A stretch of DNA of 64,000 bases from Streptomyces colonosanans (lineage in GTDB: Bacteria; Actinomycetota; Actinomycetes; Streptomycetales; Streptomycetaceae). Positions 59,263 to 64,000 of the stretch are shown here, piece by piece; position 1 is the stretch's first letter; each line of letters begins with the position of its first letter. The notes under the pieces were generated by a model, which saw only the letters and a program-made list of their open reading frames with translations, was not told where the DNA came from and did no database searches. Where the stretch lies: the NCBI RefSeq assembly GCF_001866645.1, contig NZ_MLYP01000060.1, forward strand, positions 24,589 through 88,588. The letters run 5' to 3'. Made by a program: the position numbers and the translations under genes.

Positions 59263-62103
59263 ATGCAGACCGCGTCGGACCGGCACGAATACCCCGCCCA
59301 CTGGGAGGCCGACGTGGTGCTCCGCGACGGCGGCACCGCGCGCATCAGGCCCATCACCGTCGATGACGCCGAGCGACTCGTCCACTTCTTCGAGCAGGTA
59401 TCGGACGAGTCGAAGTACTACCGCTTCTTCGCGCCGTACCCTCACCTGTCCGCCAAGGACGTGTACCGCTTCACGCACCACGACTTCGTGGACAGGGTGG
59501 GACTCGCCGCCACGGTCGGCGGTGAGTTCATCGCCACCGTGCGCTACGACCGAGTCGGTGCCGGAGGGCTGCCCGCCTCCTCCACTGCCGGAGGGGGTGA
59601 CGCGCCCGCCCCCGTCGACACGGCCGAGGTCGCCTTCCTGGTGCAGGACGCGCACCAGGGGCGGGGCGTCGCCTCCACCCTCCTCGAACACATCGCCGCG
59701 GTGGCCCGGGAGCGCGGCATCGGCCGGTTCATCGCCGAGGTGCTGCCCGCCAACACCAAGATGATCAAGGTGTTCACGGACGCCGGGTACCAGCAGAAGC
59801 GCAGCTTCGAGGACGGTGTCGTCCATCTGGAGCTCGACCTGGAGCCCACCGACCGCTCCCTGGCCGTGCAGCGCGCACGGGAGCAGCGGGCCGAGGCGCG
59901 GTCCGTGCAGCGGCTGCTCGCGCCCGGCTCGGTGGCCGTGATCGGTGTGGGCCGCAAGCCTGGGGGAGTGGGCCGCAGTGTCCTCGGCAACCTCAGGGAC
60001 GGAGGGTTCACCGGCCGCCTCTACGCGGTGAACAGGGCGTTCCCCGAGGGACGGACGGAACTCGACGGGGTCCCCGCCCACCGCTTCGTCCATGACATCG
60101 CCGACCCGGTCGATCTCGCCGTCGTCGCCGTCCCCGCGGAGCACGTCCCCGAGGTCGTGGCCGAGTGCGGGGAGCACGGGGTGCAGGGACTCGTGGTCCT
60201 CTCCGCGGGATACGCCGAGAGCGGTCCCGACGGCCGGGAGCGGCAGCGGGAACTGGTGCGGCAGGCGAGGTCGTACGGGATGCGGCTCATCGGGCCGAAC
60301 GCCTTCGGGATCATCAACACCTCGCCTCAGGTCCGCCTCAACGCGTCCCTGGCGCCCGAGATGCCGCGCCCCGGACGCATAGGACTGTTCGCCCAGTCCG
60401 GCGCCATCGGGATCGCGCTGCTGTCGCGGCTGCACCGGCGCGGGGGAGGGGTCACCGGGGTCACGGGCGTGTCGACCTTCGTCTCCTCCGGGAACCGGGC
60501 GGACGTGTCGGGCAACGACGTCCTCCAATACTGGTACGACGCCCCGGACACCGATGTCGCCCTCATGTATCTGGAGACCATCGGCAACCCGCGCAAGTTC
60601 ACCCGGCTCGCGCGGCGGACGGCCGCGGTCAAGCCGCTGGTCGTGGTGCAGGGGGCGCGGCACGGAGGTGCTCCGCAGGGACATGCCGTACGGGCCACGC
60701 GGCTGCCGCACGCCACGGTGTCCGCGCTGCTGCGACAGGCCGGGGTGATCCGCGTGGACACCATCACCGAACTGGTCGACGCGGGGCTGCTGCTGGCCCG
60801 GCAGCCGCTGCCCGCCGGGCCCCGGGTGGCGATCCTCGGGAACTCCGAGTCGCTGGGGCTGCTGACCTACGACGCCTGCCTGGCCGAGGGACTGCGGCCG
60901 TCGCCGCCGCTCGACCTGACGACGGCGGCGTCGGCCGAGGACTTCCACCGGGCGCTGTCCGCGGCACTGGCCGACGACTCGTGCGATGCCGTCGTCGTGA
61001 CCGCGATCCCGGCGGTCGGCGAGGCCCCGGCGCGGGACGAGGCACTGGCGGAGGCCCTCCGGTCGGCCGCCGCGGCGGCTCCCGCAAAGCCGGTGCTCGT
61101 GGTGCACGTGGAGCTGGGCGGGCTCGCGGAGGCGCTGTCCGCGGCGGCCAGCACGTCCCCGCGGGCGCAGCGGGGCGACCTCCCGCGCCCCGCGGAGCGA
61201 CCGGCCACCGCGGTGGAACCCGTCCAGGCGCCGGACGAGCCCCGTCCCATACCCGCCTATCCCGCCGCCGAGCGCGCCGTCCGGGCCCTCGCCGAAGCCG
61301 TCAAGTACGCACAGTGGCGGCGCGAGGCCGCCGAGCCCGGCAAGGTGCCCGAGTACGAGGACATCGACGAGAAGGGCGCCGCCGAACTGATCGACGGGCT
61401 GCTCACGCGGGGGCAGGGGCTGACGCTCGGCACGGACGAGACCTGCGATCTGCTCGCGCGGTACGGCATCCACGTACGCAAGGCGCTGCCCGCGCCCACG
61501 CCCGGGGCCGCCGTCGAGGCCGCCCGCGCGATCGGCTACCCGGTGGCCCTCAAGGCCACCGCCCCGCATCTGCGGCACCGCGCCGACCTGGGCGGGGTAC
61601 GGCTGGATCTGGCCGACGAGGAGCAACTGCGCCGGGCGTACGCCGAGTTGAAGGAGCTGTTCGGTCATCCGGAGGAGCTGCGGCCGGTCGTCCAGGCAAT
61701 GGCTCCGCGCGGGGTCGACACGGTCGTGCGTGCGGTCATCGACCCGGCGGCCGGGGCCGTACTGTCGTTCGGACTCGCCGGGGCCGCCTCGCAGCTGCTC
61801 GGTGACACGGCGCACCGGCTGATCCCGGTCGCCGACCGTGATGCCACCTCCCTGGTCCGGTCGATCCGGACGGCGCCGCTGCTGTTCGGCTGGCGCGGCT
61901 CCGACCCCGTGGACACCCCCGCCCTCGAAGAGCTGATGCTGCGCGTGTCGCGGCTGGTCGACGACCATCCGGAGGTCGTCGCGGTCACCCTGGAGCCGGT
62001 CGTCGTCGCCCCGCACGGCCTGAGCGTGCTCGGTGCCACCGTGCGCCTCGCGCCGCCGCCCGCCCGCGACGACCTCGGCCCGAGGAGGCTCCCGGGGTAC
62101 TGA
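59263..62103 (+). CDS. Pat-type protein lysine acetyltransferase, GNAT plus acyl-CoA synthetase (NDP-forming)-like domains
   Basis: Acetylates and inactivates acyl-CoA synthetases, as Pat/PatZ proteins do. The 946 residues run: N-terminal GNAT domain (about 15-190) with RIRPITVDDAERLVHFF, VAFLVQDAHQGRGVASTLLEHIA (acetyl-CoA loop) and NTKMIKVFTDAGY; then the CoA-binding domain from APGSVAVIGVGRKPGGVG (about 222); succinyl-CoA ligase-like domains; an ATP-grasp domain from about 700 to the end. GNAT-first order matches S. lividans PatA and is reversed relative to enterobacterial Pat. TAGTCT lies 7 nt before the ATG with no ribosome binding site, so leaderless. The divergent 26-bp repeat is in its promoter. 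Confidence 0.92.
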   Translation: MQTASDRHEYPAHWEADVVLRDGGTARIRPITVDDAERLVHFFEQVSDESKYYRFFAPYPHLSAKDVYRFTHHDFVDRVGLAATVGGEFIATVRYDRVGAGGLPASSTAGGGDAPAPVDTAEVAFLVQDAHQGRGVASTLLEHIAAVARERGIGRFIAEVLPANTKMIKVFTDAGYQQKRSFEDGVVHLELDLEPTDRSLAVQRAREQRAEARSVQRLLAPGSVAVIGVGRKPGGVGRSVLGNLRDGGFTGRLYAVNRAFPEGRTELDGVPAHRFVHDIADPVDLAVVAVPAEHVPEVVAECGEHGVQGLVVLSAGYAESGPDGRERQRELVRQARSYGMRLIGPNAFGIINTSPQVRLNASLAPEMPRPGRIGLFAQSGAIGIALLSRLHRRGGGVTGVTGVSTFVSSGNRADVSGNDVLQYWYDAPDTDVALMYLETIGNPRKFTRLARRTAAVKPLVVVQGARHGGAPQGHAVRATRLPHATVSALLRQAGVIRVDTITELVDAGLLLARQPLPAGPRVAILGNSESLGLLTYDACLAEGLRPSPPLDLTTAASAEDFHRALSAALADDSCDAVVVTAIPAVGEAPARDEALAEALRSAAAAAPAKPVLVVHVELGGLAEALSAAASTSPRAQRGDLPRPAERPATAVEPVQAPDEPRPIPAYPAAERAVRALAEAVKYAQWRREAAEPGKVPEYEDIDEKGAAELIDGLLTRGQGLTLGTDETCDLLARYGIHVRKALPAPTPGAAVEAARAIGYPVALKATAPHLRHRADLGGVRLDLADEEQLRRAYAELKELFGHPEELRPVVQAMAPRGVDTVVRAVIDPAAGAVLSFGLAGAASQLLGDTAHRLIPVADRDATSLVRSIRTAPLLFGWRGSDPVDTPALEELMLRVSRLVDDHPEVVAVTLEPVVVAPHGLSVLGATVRLAPPPARDDLGPRRLPGY

Positions 62104-62154
62104 GCGGCGACAAGCGGTGCCTCGCAGTCAGTACGTCCCCGTAGGATGGACGTC

Positions 62155-62742
62155 ATGGCCAAGACCAGTACGACGACCCAGGGGCTGCGCACGGCGATCG
62201 AGCGCAGCGGCTATTACCCGGCTCTCGTGGCCGAGGCGGTGGAGGCCGCGGTGGGCGGCGAGCCCATCCGGTCGTACCTGGTCCACCAGGAGACCACCTT
62301 CGACGCGAACGAGGTGCGCCGGCACGTGACCGTGCTGGTCCTCACCGCCAACCGCTTCATCGTCAGCCACACCGACGAACAGGCCGCGGACGACACCTCC
62401 CCGACGCCGTACGCGACGACGTCGACGGAATCGGTGAAGCTCGGCCGGATCTCGTCGGTCGTCGTCAGCCGCGTCGTCGCCAACCCCGAGTCGTACACCC
62501 CGGGCACGCTGCCCCGCGAGGTCGTCCTGACCATCGGCTGGGGCGCCGTCTCCCGCATCGACCTGGAGCCCGCCGCCTGCGGCGACCCCAACTGCGAGGC
62601 CGACCACGGCTACACCGGCAACTCGACGGCGGACGACCTCAGCCTCCGCGTCAGCGAGGCCGGGGACGGACCGGAGACGGTGCGCGAGGCACTCGCCTTC
62701 GCGCAGTCCCTCTCCGAGGCGACCGCGGACATCACCCGCTGA
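62155..62742 (+). CDS. DUF5998 family protein
   Basis: Actinobacterial protein of unknown function, 195 residues, with GLRTAIERSGYYPALVAEAVEAAVGGEPIRSYLVHQETTFD near the start and a Cys pair in CGDPNCEADHGYTGN (about 143-157) that could bind a metal. TAGGAT lies 7 nt before the ATG at 62155, pointing to a leaderless start (an ATG at 62146 is less likely). Its TGA overlaps the next start codon by 1 bp (TGATG), so the two products are coupled. The phosphodiesterase partner suggests a nucleotide-linked role. Confidence 0.85.
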   Translation: MAKTSTTTQGLRTAIERSGYYPALVAEAVEAAVGGEPIRSYLVHQETTFDANEVRRHVTVLVLTANRFIVSHTDEQAADDTSPTPYATTSTESVKLGRISSVVVSRVVANPESYTPGTLPREVVLTIGWGAVSRIDLEPAACGDPNCEADHGYTGNSTADDLSLRVSEAGDGPETVREALAFAQSLSEATADITR

Positions 62743-63932
62743 TGGCGCTGTCCACCTGGGAGGACCACCCGGAGCCGCTCGCCGTCGGCTCCGCACCCCT
62801 CCCCGAGTACGGCACCGGCTCCCTGGCCGATCTCCTGCCCACCCTGGCCGCGGGCATGGGAGTGCCGGGCCAGACCGCCGCCATAGCGGAACTGACCGCC
62901 GCCGACCGCAACTGCGTCTTCCTGGTCGACGGGCTCGGCTGGGAGCAGCTGAAGACACATCCCGACGAGGCGCCCTTCCTGGCCTCGCTCCTGGCGTCCT
63001 CCCGCGGTGGCACCGGCCGCCCGATCACCGCCGGCTACCCGGCGACCACCGCGACCTCGCTCGCCTCCGTCGGCACCGGTCTGCCGCCCGGCGCGCACGG
63101 CCTGCCCGGATACTCGGCGCGCAACCCCGAGACCGGCGAGCTGATGAACCAGCTCCGCTGGCAGCCCTGGACGGACCCGCACGCCTGGCAGCCGTACCCG
63201 ACGATCTTCCAGCTCGCGGACGCGGCCGGCGTCCACACGGCGCAGGTGTCCTCCCCGACCTTCGAGAGCACCCCGCTGACCAAGGTCGCACTGAGCGGTG
63301 GGAGGTTCCACGGCCGTCTGACCGGCGAGGACCGCATGGACCTCGCGGCCGCGCAACTGGCCGCGGGCGACCGCTCCTTGGTGTACACGTACTACGCCGA
63401 GCTCGACGGCGCCGGTCACCGCTTCGGTGTCGACTCGGACACCTGGCGTGGCCAGCTCATGTACGTCGACCGGCTCGTCCAGCGCCTGGCCGAGCAGCTG
63501 CCGCCGCGCACTGCCCTGTACGTCACCGCCGACCACGGCATGATCGACATCCCCTTCACCGAGGGGCACCGCATCGACTTCGACGAGGACTGGGAGCTGC
63601 GCGCCGGGGTGGCCCTGCTGGGCGGCGAGGGGCGTGCCCGGCACGTCTACGCCGTGCCGGGCGCCGAGAACGACGTCCTGACCTGCTGGCGCGAGGTGCT
63701 CGGCGAGCAGTTCTGGGTGGCCTCGCGAAACGAGGCGATCGCGGCCGGCTGGTTCGGTCCGCACATCGACGAACGGGTGTACGCGCGCATCGGTGACGTC
63801 GTCGCCGCGGCCCGCGACGATGTGCTCATCATCGCCTCCGAGCGGGAGCCGAAGGAATCGGCGATGGTCGGGAACCATGGATCGATGACGGCCGTGGAAC
63901 AGCTGGTGCCCCTGCTGGAAGTCCGTACCTGA
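62742..63932 (+). CDS. Alkaline phosphatase superfamily nucleotide pyrophosphatase/phosphodiesterase
   Basis: A 396-residue metal-dependent hydrolase. Metal ligands are seen in FLVDGLGWEQL (Asp, about 64), the nucleophile Thr in GYPATTATSLASVGTGL (about 105), YTYYAELDGAGHRFG (Asp and His, about 220) and VTADHGMIDIP (Asp-His, about 265), plus GNHGSMTAVEQLVPLL with His at the end. This order fits the nucleotide pyrophosphatase/phosphodiesterase group. No signal peptide, so cytoplasmic. ATG overlaps the DUF5998 stop. The gene ends near the window edge, with 68 bp of non-coding sequence after it. Confidence 0.9.
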   Translation: MALSTWEDHPEPLAVGSAPLPEYGTGSLADLLPTLAAGMGVPGQTAAIAELTAADRNCVFLVDGLGWEQLKTHPDEAPFLASLLASSRGGTGRPITAGYPATTATSLASVGTGLPPGAHGLPGYSARNPETGELMNQLRWQPWTDPHAWQPYPTIFQLADAAGVHTAQVSSPTFESTPLTKVALSGGRFHGRLTGEDRMDLAAAQLAAGDRSLVYTYYAELDGAGHRFGVDSDTWRGQLMYVDRLVQRLAEQLPPRTALYVTADHGMIDIPFTEGHRIDFDEDWELRAGVALLGGEGRARHVYAVPGAENDVLTCWREVLGEQFWVASRNEAIAAGWFGPHIDERVYARIGDVVAAARDDVLIIASEREPKESAMVGNHGSMTAVEQLVPLLEVRT

Positions 63933-64000
63933 GCGGGGGCGCACCCCAGCGCCCGATGCGCTCCCGATGATCCGCACGCCCCCCCGCCCTCCCCGAAAGG

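Noticed and set aside
59050..62016. Minus-strand open frame of 988 codons opposite the Pat acetyltransferase
   Set aside because: Antisense shadow with low-complexity composition; the plus strand has complete GNAT and CoA-ligase domains.

Overview
The window is a stretch of actinobacterial chromosome, almost certainly Streptomyces. It is very GC-rich, many genes start with GTG, and many lack a ribosome binding site but have a -10 hexamer 6-9 nt upstream of the start (leaderless). Two markers settle the genus: the sporulation regulator gene whiH sits next to the principal sigma factor gene hrdB, and an HPr gene carries a DasR-type operator. From memory, the gene order (siderophore genes, dinG, lexA, nrdRJ, recQ, whiH, hrdB, parE, parC, ptsH, protein acetyltransferase) matches the S. 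coelicolor core chromosome around SCO5799-SCO5842. No prophage, integron, insertion sequence, CRISPR array, rRNA or tRNA was seen.

Layout. 1-3268: right end of a hydroxamate/citrate-type (NIS) siderophore operon (aminotransferase, IucA/IucC synthetase, acyltransferase). 3467-10555: DNA metabolism block with dinG, lexA (with its own LexA box) and the nrdR-nrdJ operon with paired NrdR boxes. 10616-16090: small housekeeping genes, then an MFS efflux pump and divergent TetR regulator with two palindromic operators. 16232-27923: rnhB, hypotheticals, a RecQ helicase fused to a phosphoribosyltransferase-like tail, a DUF4192 protein, a glycogen-debranching-like enzyme, a Nudix-winged-helix regulator and a one-piece ABC transporter. 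28087-31063: whiH and hrdB. 31185-34986: secreted trypsin-like protease, zinc-ribbon protein, parE. 35398-39555: a 39-codon ORF coupled to a NarL-type two-component system, then a DUF485/solute-symporter pair. 39667-49132: a carboxylate-centred accessory block with a CitA/CitB-like two-component system, a TauT/SsuABC-type ABC importer, an iron-box-controlled Suc_Fer-like ferredoxin, and two divergent citrate synthases, one carrying an N-terminal helix-turn-helix. 49304-51640: two small accessory genes and a CobW GTPase. 51642-57318: parC and an M16 peptidase pair. 57545-63932: a c-di-AMP riboswitch-M23 endopeptidase, ptsH, an unusual 26-bp inverted repeat, a Pat-type lysine acetyltransferase, a DUF5998 protein and a phosphodiesterase.

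How the genes work together. The most interesting region is 43.4-49.2 kb. A sensor kinase with CitA-like carboxylate-binding residues lies near a citrate synthase that carries its own DNA-binding domain. That enzyme is divergent from a second citrate synthase across a perfect 17-bp palindrome, and its neighbour is an iron-regulated [2Fe-2S]-type protein. I infer, without proof, a regulatory module tying citrate (also an iron chelator) to iron and carbon status. Between the kinase and the ABC genes lies a frameshifted remnant of a second response-regulator HTH, suggesting the two-component operon was rearranged.
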